This document shows positions 26,857 to 36,017 of a DNA stretch of 64,000 nt, piece by piece. The translations under genes and the position numbers were made by a program. This stretch comes from Vibrio azureus (lineage in GTDB: Bacteria; Pseudomonadota; Gammaproteobacteria; Enterobacterales; Vibrionaceae). Position 1 is the first letter of the stretch. The number at the start of each line of letters is the position of its first letter. The notes beneath the pieces are model-generated. The model worked only from the letters and a program-made list of their open reading frames with translations. It had not been told where the DNA came from and did not search any database. Where the stretch lies: NCBI RefSeq assembly GCF_002849855.1, contig NZ_CP018616.1, forward strand, positions 248,001-312,000, given 5' to 3'.

Positions 26857-26966
26857 ACCCTAGGACCCTAGGACCCTAGGACCCTAGGACCCTAGGACCC
26901 TAGGACCCTAGGACCCTAGGACCCTAGGACCCTAGGACCCTAGGACCCTAGGACCCTAGGACCCTA
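26857..26966. repeat. (ACCCTAGG)x13 perfect tandem array
   Basis: Thirteen identical 8-base units occupy 26857-26960, followed by the partial unit ACCCTA. The array fills the space between the convergent ugd and DUF900 hydrolase genes. The partial last unit supplies the TAG stop codon (26964-26966, minus strand) of the hydrolase. There is no base variation between units, which implies recent expansion or contraction. Confidence 0.95.
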
Positions 26967-27815
26967 TCCCTTCCCAACCACTCTCTGCCAAGCTGGGCTG
27001 CTTTCATCAAGAAAATAAGTATGGCCTTTGGGGTAATCCAGTTTTTGATTAAAGCTCGAACAATCGATTAACTCTACGCGCTCAAGGTGATGTTTTGGTC
27101 CGGTTTGACCAAGACGACGCGTGTAAGAACGCTGTGGGATGTTCATCACTTTACTGGCTGGCATCGCGTAGTCATCTTTGGCATAAAAGCACACCACCTG
27201 ATTCGCGGCTTCTAAAATCCAACGTCCTTCTTGATCCTCTTCCAACGCATCATTGGCAATGTCTGCCGCCATTAAAAATATCTCGTCAAACATCAGTGGC
27301 ACACCTTGATGGCCAAACTCTTTAGCAAACGTGTTTAAGCTTTTTAATAGAACTCGGTTGCCCATGGAGTGCGCCAATACCGAGATTTTCCGGTAACAAG
27401 GAGCGTGTTGCTGCTGCCAGTTGATCAGCTTGCCTAACGCTCTGGCAAAAACATGACCAGATAATTCGGCGCTGAGTTGATCATCCCAGTAATCTTTAAT
27501 GATGCCAAAATCGTTATCACATGGCCAAATGATTGGAATAACCACGCAACCTGGTTGGCTGTTATCGAGCATGGTTTGCATTTTTAAGCTGTTTTTAATC
27601 ACATCCGCTTCTGGCTGATTACTGAAACCATGGATATACAGCAGCACTCGTTCAACATTAGCGCTTAATAAGGCTTCCATCCAAGAGTCACTGCCAATTT
27701 CTTGCGTCTGGCCATTTTGATGTTCGCAATACAGTAAAGATTGGCTCAGTTCATTGGTTTTAGCGAAGCGGTGATGAGTGCGATTTAACTGACGGTTGGT
27801 AATAAGTAACATCAT
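26964..27815 (-). CDS. alpha/beta hydrolase of the DUF900 type
   Basis: 283 residues, cytoplasmic (no signal peptide). VLLYIHGFSNQ near residues 56-66 gives the oxyanion-hole HG motif. The nucleophile elbow is AHSMGNR near 147-153. A late aspartate region (YAKDDYAMPAS) and HTYFLDE supply candidates for Asp and His of the triad. This pattern matches DUF900/YghX-like esterases of unknown substrate. It lies just inside the rjg border of the locus. The stop codon is provided by the ACCCTAGG array. Confidence 0.75.
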   Translation of the reverse strand: MMLLITNRQLNRTHHRFAKTNELSQSLLYCEHQNGQTQEIGSDSWMEALLSANVERVLLYIHGFSNQPEADVIKNSLKMQTMLDNSQPGCVVIPIIWPCDNDFGIIKDYWDDQLSAELSGHVFARALGKLINWQQQHAPCYRKISVLAHSMGNRVLLKSLNTFAKEFGHQGVPLMFDEIFLMAADIANDALEEDQEGRWILEAANQVVCFYAKDDYAMPASKVMNIPQRSYTRRLGQTGPKHHLERVELIDCSSFNQKLDYPKGHTYFLDESSPAWQRVVGKG

Positions 27816-27916
27816 TCTTCCTTGTGGTTCTCTATTCGGTTTGCTTGGTCAGTGACCTAACAAAACGGCTGCGATTCTCATAAAGCAAGTAAAACTCTTA
27901 TACAAAAATAGAATTC

Positions 27917-29266
27917 TTATAAGACAACTTGAATTCCGCTTGGCGTTATCTTGTCTGCTAAGGCTTGTTTGGCATGTTGTTCACCATGGATCAAATGGAC
28001 CGCTTTGGGTGGGGTGGGTATCCCAGCGATAAACTGTAATAAGTCAGCTTGATCGGCATGGGCGGAATAACCTGAAATCGTGTGTATTTGAGCGTTAACC
28101 TCAATGACTTGCTCATCAATGTTAACCCTGGTTTGGCCGCTTTGAATGGCTTGCCCGAGTGTGCCTTGCGCTTGATAGCCAGCAAACAGCACATCATTTT
28201 TACTCTCTGGCAGTAAGGCCTTGAGGTAGTTAAGGATCCTGCCACCTTGACACATACCAGAAGCTGCAACCACCAAAGCGGCTTGTTGCGTTGAAGCAAG
28301 CCGATTGACTAGCGCCAAATGTTCTCGATGACTTTGCACGCTGATGCATTGTTCAAAAGCTAATGGGTGACGATGGCTATCGAGACGCTGCTTGGCTTCT
28401 TGCCCCCACAGCTTTTTGAAACGTCGATAGGTTTTGGTGATCTTATTCGCCAGCGGTGAGTCCAAAATGACAGGCAGTTGAGCTGAGAGTTTGCGCTGGT
28501 GGATAAGTTGTTCGATATCAAACAGCAACTCTTGTGTTCGGCCGACGCTGAAAGCTGGGATCATTATGACACCGCCATCGGCAAGAGCATGGTCAATAAT
28601 ACGGTTTAAGCGTTGAATGCGTGTGGCAATCGCTTCGTGTTGCTTGTTGCCATAGGTCGATTCAATAAAGAGATAATCGGCTCGAACAGGAGAAAACGGA
28701 TCGGGCAGAAGAGGCGTATCACACGGGCCAAGATCGCCAGAAAAAACCACTACCTCATTGTTGGCCAGTTTGCATTCCACATAGGCTGAGCCAAGAATGT
28801 GCCCGGCATGCTGAAATCGCAAATAGGTTTGCTGGCCAAGTGGGATCCATTGTTGGTAGCGACAGGGTTTAAGGCGTTTTTTGATTAAGCTGAGCACCTG
28901 TTGGCGCTGGGCAGTGTTTAAACCAAGCTGCAGTTTCAGCCCATCATCAAGCATTAATGGCACTAATTCGGCAGTGGCCTGAGTGCAATAGATAGGGCCT
29001 TTGAATCCAGCGGCAAGTAACCAAGGTAAGCGGCCAATGTGATCGATATGAGCGTGGGTCAGTACTAAGGCTTGAACGGATTTAATCGAAAATTCAATTT
29101 CTAACGAAGGTTTACGTCCTGCAAAATGCAAGTCTTTACCTTGAAACAGTCCGCAGTCAATTAAGATGCTGCCGTGCGGTAGTTTGAGTTCATGACAGGA
29201 GCCCGTCACGGTATCTTTGCCGCCGTGATGAATCACACTGGCTATGTTTGAAAGTTGAGTCGTCAT
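27917..29266 (-). CDS. rjg: beta-CASP metallo-beta-lactamase-fold hydrolase (Rjg)
   Basis: 449 residues. The metal motif LTHAHIDHIGRLPWL near 75-89, then HAGHILGSAYVE and FSGDLGP, belong to the metallo-beta-lactamase core. The beta-CASP insert and the C-terminal SGYSAHADQADLL and HLIHGEQHAK motifs place it with RNA/DNA-processing enzymes (YSH1/CPSF-like). Genes at this position are called rjg in V. cholerae and V. parahaemolyticus, where they mark the right border of the surface-polysaccharide locus. The substrate is unknown. Confidence 0.85.
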   Translation of the reverse strand: MTTQLSNIASVIHHGGKDTVTGSCHELKLPHGSILIDCGLFQGKDLHFAGRKPSLEIEFSIKSVQALVLTHAHIDHIGRLPWLLAAGFKGPIYCTQATAELVPLMLDDGLKLQLGLNTAQRQQVLSLIKKRLKPCRYQQWIPLGQQTYLRFQHAGHILGSAYVECKLANNEVVVFSGDLGPCDTPLLPDPFSPVRADYLFIESTYGNKQHEAIATRIQRLNRIIDHALADGGVIMIPAFSVGRTQELLFDIEQLIHQRKLSAQLPVILDSPLANKITKTYRRFKKLWGQEAKQRLDSHRHPLAFEQCISVQSHREHLALVNRLASTQQAALVVAASGMCQGGRILNYLKALLPESKNDVLFAGYQAQGTLGQAIQSGQTRVNIDEQVIEVNAQIHTISGYSAHADQADLLQFIAGIPTPPKAVHLIHGEQHAKQALADKITPSGIQVVL

Positions 29267-29404
29267 ACTGATTGCTCCTCCTTGAGCAAGCGTATTAAGT
29301 TCTTGTATCTGAAGAGCTAAAGTAGAGCAGCTTAGTGGTTATGCTGCTTGGAATAAAGTGGACTTAATTGAAGTGCGATGAAGGACGGTTTTTGGCGCGT
29401 ACTG

Positions 29405-29445
29405 AAGTGAGATTCTTAGTCTCGCTGCGCTCGCTAGAATGACGG
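29405..29445. repeat. dispersed GAGCGCAGCGAGACTAAGAATCTC-type repeat
   Basis: The minus strand reads CCGTCATTCTAGCGAGCGC, then AGCGAGACTAAGAATCTC. From memory this is a common intergenic repeat of Vibrionaceae and relatives. It is internally palindromic (GAGATTCTTAGTCTC). Identification is by recognition only. Confidence 0.55.
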
Positions 29446-29519
29446 TGTTTTAGAATAGGGAGAAATGGCTTGGTGGATTTTTAGAATAGAGACAGAGTTC
29501 AGGGTTGGCACATAAAACA

Positions 29520-29544
29520 AAAGGGATGCTTCGTGCATCCCTTT
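29520..29544 (-). terminator. intrinsic terminator of tpiA
   Basis: A 10-bp stem AAAGGGATGC with its complement and a 5-base loop; in the tpiA direction it runs into TTTTGTTTTA. It lies about 48 bases past the tpiA stop. Confidence 0.85.
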
Positions 29545-29591
29545 AGAACAGATTACTTAAACCTCAGAGGTTAAAGTAAGATAAAGCACCA

Positions 29592-30362
29592 TTATGCTTT
29601 AGCGGCCGCCGCTGCTTTAGCGATTGCTACGAAGCTTTTCGCATCAAGAGATGCACCACCAACTAGCGCACCGTCGATGTCTGGTTGTGAGAAGTAAGCT
29701 TCTGCGTTTTCTGGCTTAACAGAACCGCCGTATTGAATGATCACTTGCTCTGCTACTGCTTTGTCTTTCTCTGCGATAAGCGCACGGATAGACGCGTGAA
29801 TGCGTTGTGCGTCTTCAGCAGTTGCTGCTTTACCAGTACCGATAGCCCAGATTGGTTCGTAAGCGATGATGGCATCGTTTAATGCTTCAACACCGTAAGT
29901 GTCGATAACGGCATTGATTTGACGTGCACATACGGCTTCAGTTTCGCCCGCTTCGTTTTGCGCTTCAGACTCACCGATACAGAAAACAGGTGTTAGACCA
30001 TTTTCTTTTAGGAAGTTGAATTTCTTCGCGACGAACTCGTCTGACTCGTTGTGGTATTCACGACGCTCAGAGTGACCAATGATGATGTGAGAAGCGCCGA
30101 AGTCTTTCAGCATCTCTGGAGACATATCACCAGTAAATGCACCGCTGTTGTGCAAGTCAGTGTTCTGTGCACCTAGGATAACTTTGTTACTGCCTTCCGC
30201 GATAACGCACTCAGCGAGACCGATGTAAAGAGCTGGTGGAGCAACGGCTACGTCAACACCTTCAACGCCTTCAAGTTCAGCGTTAATACCCGCTAGTAGC
30301 TCAGTGACCATTGCTTTGCTACCGTTTAGTTTCCAGTTACCCATCACTACAGGACGACGCAT
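29592..30362 (-). CDS. tpiA: triosephosphate isomerase
   Basis: 256 residues from the ATG at 30362 ([16 protein letters not shown]), with GGGAG as ribosome site. An upstream in-frame start would add 12 residues that the family lacks. It interconverts dihydroxyacetone phosphate and glyceraldehyde 3-phosphate. The substrate-binding Asn-x-Lys (NWK), the catalytic His/Glu regions (IIGHSERRE and [15 protein letters not shown]) and the phosphate loop [10 protein letters not shown] are intact. Monocistronic, with a terminator downstream and its own promoter region upstream. Confidence 0.98.
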   Translation of the reverse strand: MRRPVVMGNWKLNGSKAMVTELLAGINAELEGVEGVDVAVAPPALYIGLAECVIAEGSNKVILGAQNTDLHNSGAFTGDMSPEMLKDFGASHIIIGHSERREYHNESDEFVAKKFNFLKENGLTPVFCIGESEAQNEAGETEAVCARQINAVIDTYGVEALNDAIIAYEPIWAIGTGKAATAEDAQRIHASIRALIAEKDKAVAEQVIIQYGGSVKPENAEAYFSQPDIDGALVGGASLDAKSFVAIAKAAAAAKA

Positions 30363-30681
30363 AGGAATATCTCCCTTCTCTTCTATGTATAAAGTCAATT
30401 GATGTAAAAAATCTACGTAGGAATATAACAGAATAATGCCTGCAGATCATGATTGGCGTCATGTCTTGTTTATCTGAGTGAGATGGTATTGTTCGTGATT
30501 TTGCTCTTAAATTGGGTCAAACCTTGCCAGCGAAAATTGGATATTGGGTATGTTATTTCCGAAAAGTTAGGTATTTATCTAGGAATACAACAAGTTAAGC
30601 AAGTAACATGATATGGGAGTTTTACGAAAAGCTCTGAGCTGGGAAATGTTGCTCAGACGCAAGCAATGACAAGGAAACAAA
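30363..30681. other. divergent intergenic region tpiA / CHMI-like gene
   Basis: A 319-bp gap holding the upstream regions of two divergent genes. No reading frame, strong palindrome or recognisable operator is apparent. Confidence 0.5.
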
Positions 30682-31032
30682 ATGCCAAACTTAGTTTTAG
30701 AATATTCTAACTCTGTCGATGAGCAAGTGAACGTGCAAGGCCTGCTAGAAGATTTGCATCAAGCGGCATTAGATAGCGGTTTATTTGAATTAGCGTCAGT
30801 GAAATCGCGCACGCTACGTTGCCATAATTGGTTAGTCGGTGAGCAAGGCGACAGTGTCGATTTTATTCATATTAATTTTGATTTGCTGGTGGGGCGTACA
30901 CCGGAGCAGAAACGCGAACTGTCACGTGCGTTGATGGCAGTCTTGCAAGAGTCAGCCAGCCATATTCATAGTTTGACGGTCAATATTAGGGATATGGACA
31001 TCGATAGCTTTCAGAAAATAGTCAGAGGATAG
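30682..31032 (+). CDS. 5-carboxymethyl-2-hydroxymuconate Delta-isomerase family protein
   Basis: 116 residues. It begins MPNLVLEYSNSV, so Pro becomes the N-terminal residue after Met removal, the catalytic base of the tautomerase superfamily. Further motifs (HINFDLLVGRTPEQKRELSRAL) match the CHMI/HpaF family. In homoprotocatechuate degradation CHMI isomerises a ring-cleavage product, but no other hpa genes are nearby, so the physiological substrate here is open. Monocistronic; AAGGA precedes the ATG. Confidence 0.85.
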   Translation: MPNLVLEYSNSVDEQVNVQGLLEDLHQAALDSGLFELASVKSRTLRCHNWLVGEQGDSVDFIHINFDLLVGRTPEQKRELSRALMAVLQESASHIHSLTVNIRDMDIDSFQKIVRG

Positions 31033-31166
31033 TTTTCTCGGCAGCCTTTCCCTTACTCAGTAAGCGAAGCGCCCCGTCTTCTGTATTTAACTCATCAACA
31101 TGTTTCTTTTGTACTTTAATTTAGTCTTCGGCTAATCTATGGCTTTCTAAATTAGAGTGAAAGTAC

Positions 31167-31589
31167 ATGTCTATTCAAGCGTTACTATTTTCTTTTCAAG
31201 GGCGTATTGGCCGTAAGACTTACTGGCTATGGAATGTGTTCTACTATCTTGCGGTCATCGGCCTGACGGTGAGCACTGGTGCACTGTTCCCTGCTTATGC
31301 CGATACACTTCTTGCTACTTTTTTATTTTTGCTGATTATTCCTGACTTAGCCATTACGGCAAAACGTTGGCACGACCGAGATAAGTCTTCCTATTGGTTA
31401 GTTCTTACGATTCCTCTGATTGCCGCTCGTTTGGCTTCACCCGCGACGATGGAACTTTCGTCAGAGCCTGATATCTCAATGATATTGTCGAGTTTTCTTG
31501 GTTTAGTGTGTGGAATCTGGATTTTGGTTGAATGCGGTTTTATGAAAGGCACGTCCGGCGATAATCAATATGGACCAGAGCCGAAGTAG
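31167..31589 (+). CDS. DUF805 inner-membrane protein
   Basis: 140 residues with about four hydrophobic segments. The opening SFQGRIGRKTYWLWNVFYY is the conserved F-x-GRIGRxxYW signature of DUF805, and the later AKRWHDRDKSSYWL is its second hallmark. The family is membrane-embedded and of unknown function. The gene appears to stand alone; a CTAGG repeat follows between it and the convergent DUF3135 gene. Confidence 0.88.
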   Translation: MSIQALLFSFQGRIGRKTYWLWNVFYYLAVIGLTVSTGALFPAYADTLLATFLFLLIIPDLAITAKRWHDRDKSSYWLVLTIPLIAARLASPATMELSSEPDISMILSSFLGLVCGIWILVECGFMKGTSGDNQYGPEPK

Positions 31590-31613
31590 CCCAAAGAGAA
31601 GGAGCTAGGTTCT

Positions 31614-31636
31614 AGAATCTAGGACCTAGGGCCTAA
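31614..31636. repeat. CTAGG-family repeat between convergent genes
   Basis: CTAGGTTCTAGAATCTAGG followed by ACCTAGGGCCTA. It abuts the stop codon of the DUF3135 gene on one side and ends about 25 bases from the DUF805 stop on the other. Confidence 0.75.
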
Positions 31637-31960
31637 TCACTCAGACTTAAACCCGTTCAACTCAATAATTTCTGCCTGTTGATCAGAATGCGTCTCGCCC
31701 ATCAGGGCTTCTCTGAATTTGACCATCTGCTTACTCAATTCATTCATTAATACGACATTGGTATGGTTGGGGTTTTTGCAGTGACTGATCACCTGATCAA
31801 TGTGGCTTTGCTGTGCTCGAAGCCTTGGTTGCATTCTTTCTGATGCGCCAGCAATGGCTTTATTGGCCATATCGTGACGAAACTGCTCAAACGCGACAGG
31901 ATCCTGTTCGGCCATCTTGACCAGTTCATCAAAAGGGGGCAGTTGAATCGGCTCTGACAT
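31637..31960 (-). CDS. DUF3135 protein
   Basis: 107 residues from the ATG at 31960, preceded by TTGGAG; an ATG four codons upstream is less well placed because it overlaps this ribosome site. The sequence (PPFDELVKMAEQDPVAFEQFRHDM) matches the small, soluble, helical DUF3135 family of marine gamma-proteobacteria. It has a polybasic middle and no signal peptide. The function is unknown. Confidence 0.75.
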   Translation of the reverse strand: MSEPIQLPPFDELVKMAEQDPVAFEQFRHDMANKAIAGASERMQPRLRAQQSHIDQVISHCKNPNHTNVVLMNELSKQMVKFREALMGETHSDQQAEIIELNGFKSE

Positions 31961-32056
31961 AGAACACTCCAATTAATAATGTTATTAATTAAAGCGTAAT
32001 TCAATCAAACCAAGTGAAAGCAGAGGGATCGCTTTTGTCTCATCAATAAGAATTTG

Positions 32057-32674
32057 TTACACAGTCGAGATACGGTACACGCAGCGCCGGTGGCCATCAA
32101 TAATATGCTCTGTGCGTTCGATTGTGGTTTGCGAACCCAGTAGAGCTTGAAAGACATTCAATTCAGATTGGCATAAGTTGGGACAACGCGTCGCCGCTTT
32201 ACAAATCGGGCAATGATTTTCGATCAAAATAAACCCATCGCTGTCTTGCTCTAGCTCAGCCATATAGCCTTCTTGCTCGCGCAGTTGGACCAAGATGTTG
32301 AGCTTATCTGCAAGGGTGTGACAATTGGCTAAGTGTTGCTGGTAGTTATGAAGCGTGCGTTTCTCACGTTCGTGAACGACTTTATTTAATCCTTCCTTGC
32401 CAAATACTTGTTCAACGACATCAATAAATTGAATCGTCAGTTCGCCATGATGATCGGCAAATTGCTCGTGGCCTTTTTGAGTCAGTGACCAATGACGGGT
32501 TGGACGTCCTACTTTCACTTTGACGTCGTTAATAGAGAGAAGCCCATCGTCTTGAAGTGCTTGTAGGTGTTGGCGAGCGCCCATGCTGGTCATGCTAAGT
32601 TCTGAAGAGAGCTGTTTTGCTGTGACGCTGCCGTCCCGTTTAACGATTTGCAAAATTTTATCAATGCTCTTCAT
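32057..32674 (-). CDS. HTH transcriptional regulator with C-terminal cysteine cluster (SufR-like)
   Basis: 205 residues. An N-terminal winged helix-turn-helix (residues 1-65; GSVTAKQLSSELSMTSMGAR, then GRPTRHWSLTQKG for the wing) resembles DeoR/ArsR-like regulators. The C-terminal part has ENHCPICKAATRCPNLCQSE, four cysteines within 13 residues, and a further Cys near the end (HRRCVYRI). SufR-type regulators bind an iron-sulphur cluster through similarly placed cysteines, so redox or Fe-S sensing is plausible but unproven. Transcribed alone; targets unknown. Confidence 0.75.
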   Translation of the reverse strand: MKSIDKILQIVKRDGSVTAKQLSSELSMTSMGARQHLQALQDDGLLSINDVKVKVGRPTRHWSLTQKGHEQFADHHGELTIQFIDVVEQVFGKEGLNKVVHEREKRTLHNYQQHLANCHTLADKLNILVQLREQEGYMAELEQDSDGFILIENHCPICKAATRCPNLCQSELNVFQALLGSQTTIERTEHIIDGHRRCVYRISTV

Positions 32675-32801
32675 ACACCCACCACTTTTGTAACATGACT
32701 CATTATGCGGGATAGGGGAAGTATACTCAAGTCACGACAACGGCGTGGTTGGATAGGCAGGCTTTGGTTGGAAGAGGTCAGGTTTGTGGGCCTATAAAAT
32801 A

Positions 32802-32825
32802 CAACACCCGCCTGAGCGGGTGTTG
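32802..32825 (-). terminator. intrinsic terminator of zapB
   Basis: Perfect 10-bp stem CAACACCCGC and complement with a 4-base loop, 25 bases past the zapB stop. In the zapB direction it is followed by TATTTTATAG. Confidence 0.8.
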
Positions 32826-32849
32826 TTGATTCTGAGTCTGAAAGGAAAC

Positions 32850-33092
32850 TTATTCCACTTCATCCATTTTGCCAAGCAGGGCACGAATGCGCTCTTGCCA
32901 CTGAGCGTGCTCTTGCTGAGTTTGATTTGACTTCTGCTCAAGCTCTTCACGTTGAGAGCGAAGATCATTCGCTTCTGTTTCAAGCTTTACTTTATCTTCT
33001 TTTAACTCTTCGATTTCCATCTGAAGAAGAGTGATTGTGTCAACTGCAGTTTGAATTTTCGCTTCTAGTTGTTCTAGTACTTCAAAAGACAT
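32850..33092 (-). CDS. zapB: cell division protein ZapB
   Basis: 80 residues, almost entirely one coiled coil ([20 protein letters not shown], then heptads rich in Glu, Lys, Leu and Gln). ZapB is a cytoplasmic FtsZ-ring-associated factor linked through ZapA. Length and start match the family (E. coli ZapB, 81 residues). It lies near rraA and menA as in E. coli, here with glpX inserted divergently between them. Confidence 0.93.
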   Translation of the reverse strand: MSFEVLEQLEAKIQTAVDTITLLQMEIEELKEDKVKLETEANDLRSQREELEQKSNQTQQEHAQWQERIRALLGKMDEVE

Positions 33093-33435
33093 CTTGGCCT
33101 ACCTATTTTATTCCATTGGGACGATACGCAGCATTCGCGTGCACCTTACCTATGAGTTCATTCTACTCAGCGTCGCGACGAGAAACACCCACTATATTCG
33201 ATATTTTGCATCATTTGATTAAAAAATCGGCGCAATCTCACTAAACGCTGATTTTTATCGATAACAAACTCTGTTGCAGTAAGACGTTTTCTGTTTGTCG
33301 GACGAAAAAATCATCTAAGTATTGATCGAATGCAATTTAGTTCAAGTAAATCCAGCGCAAAAAGCAAACGTTTACCCGCCATTGTGTTAGAATCGCCGCG
33401 CAAATTTTACTTCCTTTTATTTTATTGGAGACATC
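33093..33435. other. divergent intergenic region zapB / glpX
   Basis: A 343-bp gap carrying both upstream regions. Near-complementary segments AAAAATCGGCG (33222-33232) and CGCTGATTTTT (33246-33256) could form a hairpin followed by a short T-run ahead of glpX; whether it acts as a leader attenuator is unclear. No gene is seen. Confidence 0.45.
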
Positions 33436-34443
33436 ATGAAACGCGATTTAGCAATGGCATTTTCCCGTGTGACGGAAGGCGCTGCATTAGCTGGCTATAA
33501 ATGGCTCGGCCGTGGAGATAAAAATGCTGCGGATGGCGCTGCTGTTGAAGTTATGCGTACCTTGCTGAATAAAACAGACATTAGCGGTGAAATCGTTATT
33601 GGTGAAGGTGAAATTGATGATGCACCGATGCTGTACATTGGTGAGCAAGTTGGACTGGGCGGTGATGAAGTCGATATTGCAGTGGATCCAATAGAAGGCA
33701 CCCGCATGACTGCAATGGGGCAATCTAATGCGCTTGCTGTCCTTGCCGCTGGTGAAAAAGGCAGTTTTTTAACTGCACCAGATATGTACATGGAGAAGCT
33801 TGTCGTTGGACCGGGTGCGAAAGGAGTGATTGATTTAAATCTGCCGTTAAAGGTTAACCTTGAAAATATCGCCCAGGCATTGAATAAGTCGTTGGATACT
33901 TTGGTCGTGATCACGTTAGCTAAACCTCGTCATGATGCTGTAATTGCCGAAATGCAAGCGATGGGTGTGCGAGTTTTTGCGGTGCCTGATGGTGATGTCG
34001 CGGCATCGATTCTTACTTGTATGCCGGATAGTGAAGTGGATGTGATGTACTGTGTAGGTGGTGCTCCGGAAGGGGTAGTATCTGCTGCGGTTATTCGTGC
34101 GCTAGATGGGGATATGCATGGCCGACTTCTTCCTCGTCATGAGGTGAAAGGCGATAGCGAAGAAAACCGCATTCATGGTGCAGAAGAGTTAAAACGTTGT
34201 CAGCAGATGGGCGTTTCTGCCAATGTGGTGCTCAAAATGGAAGATATGGCGCGCAGCGATAATGTCATTTTTTCAGCAACGGGTATCACGAAAGGCGATT
34301 TGCTTGAGGGTATTTCTCGCCAAGGCAATGTTGCAACAACTGAAACGTTATTGATTCGTGGTCGTTGTCGTACAATCCGCCGCATCAAGTCGACGCACTA
34401 CTTAGAACGCAAAGACCCGGAAGTTCGCGATATTATTTTATAG
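33436..34443 (+). CDS. glpX: fructose-1,6-bisphosphatase class II
   Basis: 335 residues. It hydrolyses fructose 1,6-bisphosphate to fructose 6-phosphate in gluconeogenesis. The metal-binding motif VDPIEGTRMTAMGQ (near 85-98) and IGEGEIDDAPMLYIGE (near 55-70) define the class II lithium-sensitive family. It opens MKRDLAMAFSRVTEGAAL like other GlpX proteins. GGAG precedes the ATG. No glpF or glpK lies beside it, so it is separated from the glycerol operon. Confidence 0.96.
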   Translation: MKRDLAMAFSRVTEGAALAGYKWLGRGDKNAADGAAVEVMRTLLNKTDISGEIVIGEGEIDDAPMLYIGEQVGLGGDEVDIAVDPIEGTRMTAMGQSNALAVLAAGEKGSFLTAPDMYMEKLVVGPGAKGVIDLNLPLKVNLENIAQALNKSLDTLVVITLAKPRHDAVIAEMQAMGVRVFAVPDGDVAASILTCMPDSEVDVMYCVGGAPEGVVSAAVIRALDGDMHGRLLPRHEVKGDSEENRIHGAEELKRCQQMGVSANVVLKMEDMARSDNVIFSATGITKGDLLEGISRQGNVATTETLLIRGRCRTIRRIKSTHYLERKDPEVRDIIL

Positions 34444-34458
34444 TTCGCTTGCCTTGCG

Positions 34459-34494
34459 ACAGCGATACGTATCCTTCAGGGCCAGTATCGCTGT
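34459..34494. terminator. bidirectional hairpin between glpX and rraA
   Basis: 10-base arms ACAGCGATAC and GTATCGCTGT with a 16-base loop in the 84-bp gap between convergent genes. T-runs are weak on both sides. Confidence 0.5.
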
Positions 34495-34527
34495 TGTTAG
34501 AGCGTGAATCGATATTTATCGGTAAGA

Positions 34528-35025
34528 TTAATCCAGCTCAAGGTCAATGTTGAGTGGCTCTGGAGAAAGAATAATGCCAGTGCTGTCAGCATAGATATAG
34601 TCTTCAGGCAAAAAGCTCACCCCACCAAAATTGACGGGAACATCGATTTCACCAACCCCTTGGTTTGCTGCGCCCACTGGGATCGATGCTAAGGCTTGAA
34701 TACCGAGGTTCATGTCTTCTAGGACATCCACTTCTCTTACACAACCGTAAACGACAATGCCTTCCCATTCGTTTTCTTCCGCAAGGGTTGCGATTTCAGC
34801 ATCAATGAGTGCTCTGCGTAGGGAGCCACCGCCATCAATGAGTAATACCCTACCCATGCCGTCTTGTTCTAGAGTTTCGCGAATGAGTGCGTTGTCTTCA
34901 AAACATTTGATTGTGATTACCTGACCGGAAAATGAAGCTCGGCCGCCGAAGTTGCTGAACATGGGTTCAACGACATCGACTTGTTCAAGGTAGATATCAC
35001 AAAGAGCTGAGGTATTGTATTCCAT
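34528..35025 (-). CDS. rraA: regulator of ribonuclease E activity A
   Basis: 165 residues. RraA binds RNase E and lowers its activity, thereby affecting mRNA decay. The sequence [20 protein letters not shown], then [41 protein letters not shown] and [11 protein letters not shown], is a near-textbook RraA of the aldolase-II-like fold. It follows menA on the same strand, the order seen in enterobacteria. Confidence 0.96.
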   Translation of the reverse strand: MEYNTSALCDIYLEQVDVVEPMFSNFGGRASFSGQVITIKCFEDNALIRETLEQDGMGRVLLIDGGGSLRRALIDAEIATLAEENEWEGIVVYGCVREVDVLEDMNLGIQALASIPVGAANQGVGEIDVPVNFGGVSFLPEDYIYADSTGIILSPEPLNIDLELD

Positions 35026-35099
35026 AGCGTGCCTTCCAAATAGAAACTATTGTCTTTGAGTATATCCAGCCATTAAGTCAATGCAATGACAATTCATGT

Positions 35100-36017
35100 T
35101 TATCTCATTAGAGTTTGAGCGATGACGATCGTGGCAAATAGCATATTGGTGATCAAAGCACACTTCACAATCACTGGCATCATTGGAGCAAAGTCGATAG
35201 GTTGCTTGGCTTGCCAGACAACTTGTGCATGGCAATAGACCACATAGATGCTGATCAAAAACGGTAAATTAAGCCACAGTGGGCTATGGAATGTCATTAA
35301 GGCCAGCACAAAGACCAACAGCGCGATGCCAAGCAGAAGTAGGTGGTAGCATTTGGCTTTGTTTTGACCGAGTCGCACTGCCATGGTGCGTTTACCACAA
35401 GCACGGTCATTGTCTATGTCACGCATATTATTAATATTCAGCACTGCGACGGCCAATAAACCACAGCCTATCGCCGGTAAAGCCAGTGATGTATCTAGGT
35501 GACCCGTATGCAAAAAGTAGGTTCCTGCTACACCGAGCAAACCAAAGAAGATAAAGACAGAGACATCACCCAAACCGACATATCCGTAAGGCTTTTTCCC
35601 CATGGTGTAAGTGATAGACGCCACCATAGCGGTGAACCCTAAGCCAATGAAGGCCATGATGCTTTCAAAGCTATTTAAAGCATAAAAGACTAATATCAAC
35701 CCAGACAATATGGTCAGCATGATATTAAACAGAATGGCGCGACGCATTTGCTGAGCCGAAATTGCCCCTGATTGCATGGCACGAGTTGGGCCGATACGTT
35801 GATCGTTATCGGTGCCTTTTTGGCTATCGCCATAGTCGTTGGCCAAATTAGAGAGAATCTGCAACAAAGTGGCAGTGATAAACGCCATCACAGTAATGAT
35901 GATGGAACATTGTCCATTTGCGTAGGCGAGGACACTGCCAGTTAAAATTGAAACGAGAGCGAGGGGTAAGGTTTTCGGCCGAGCGGCTTGTAGCCAGAGA
36001 GATAAAGTGTGTTTCAT
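35100..36017 (-). CDS. menA: 1,4-dihydroxy-2-naphthoate polyprenyltransferase
   Basis: 305 residues from the ATG at 36017 (MKHTLSLWLQAARPKTLPLA). A longer reading from 36086 adds 23 residues not typical of the family. Eight to nine membrane segments. The UbiA-type Asp motif NLANDYGDSQKGTDNDQR (near 68-85) and NNMRDIDNDRACGKRT (near 190-205) bind Mg-polyprenyl diphosphate. It prenylates DHNA to demethylmenaquinone in the inner membrane. It lies upstream of rraA. Confidence 0.94.
   Translation of the reverse strand: MKHTLSLWLQAARPKTLPLALVSILTGSVLAYANGQCSIIITVMAFITATLLQILSNLANDYGDSQKGTDNDQRIGPTRAMQSGAISAQQMRRAILFNIMLTILSGLILVFYALNSFESIMAFIGLGFTAMVASITYTMGKKPYGYVGLGDVSVFIFFGLLGVAGTYFLHTGHLDTSLALPAIGCGLLAVAVLNINNMRDIDNDRACGKRTMAVRLGQNKAKCYHLLLLGIALLVFVLALMTFHSPLWLNLPFLISIYVVYCHAQVVWQAKQPIDFAPMMPVIVKCALITNMLFATIVIAQTLMR

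Larger units (their letters stand above)
29267..29591. other. intergenic region rjg-tpiA
   Basis: A 325-bp gap without a credible gene. It contains the rjg leader (GGAGGAGC just before its ATG), a dispersed repeat-like segment (29405-29445) and the tpiA terminator. Confidence 0.7.

Noticed and set aside
26857-26966. CRISPR-like or telomere-like array
   Set aside because: The unit is only 8 bases with no spacers and no cas genes nearby; it is a simple tandem repeat.
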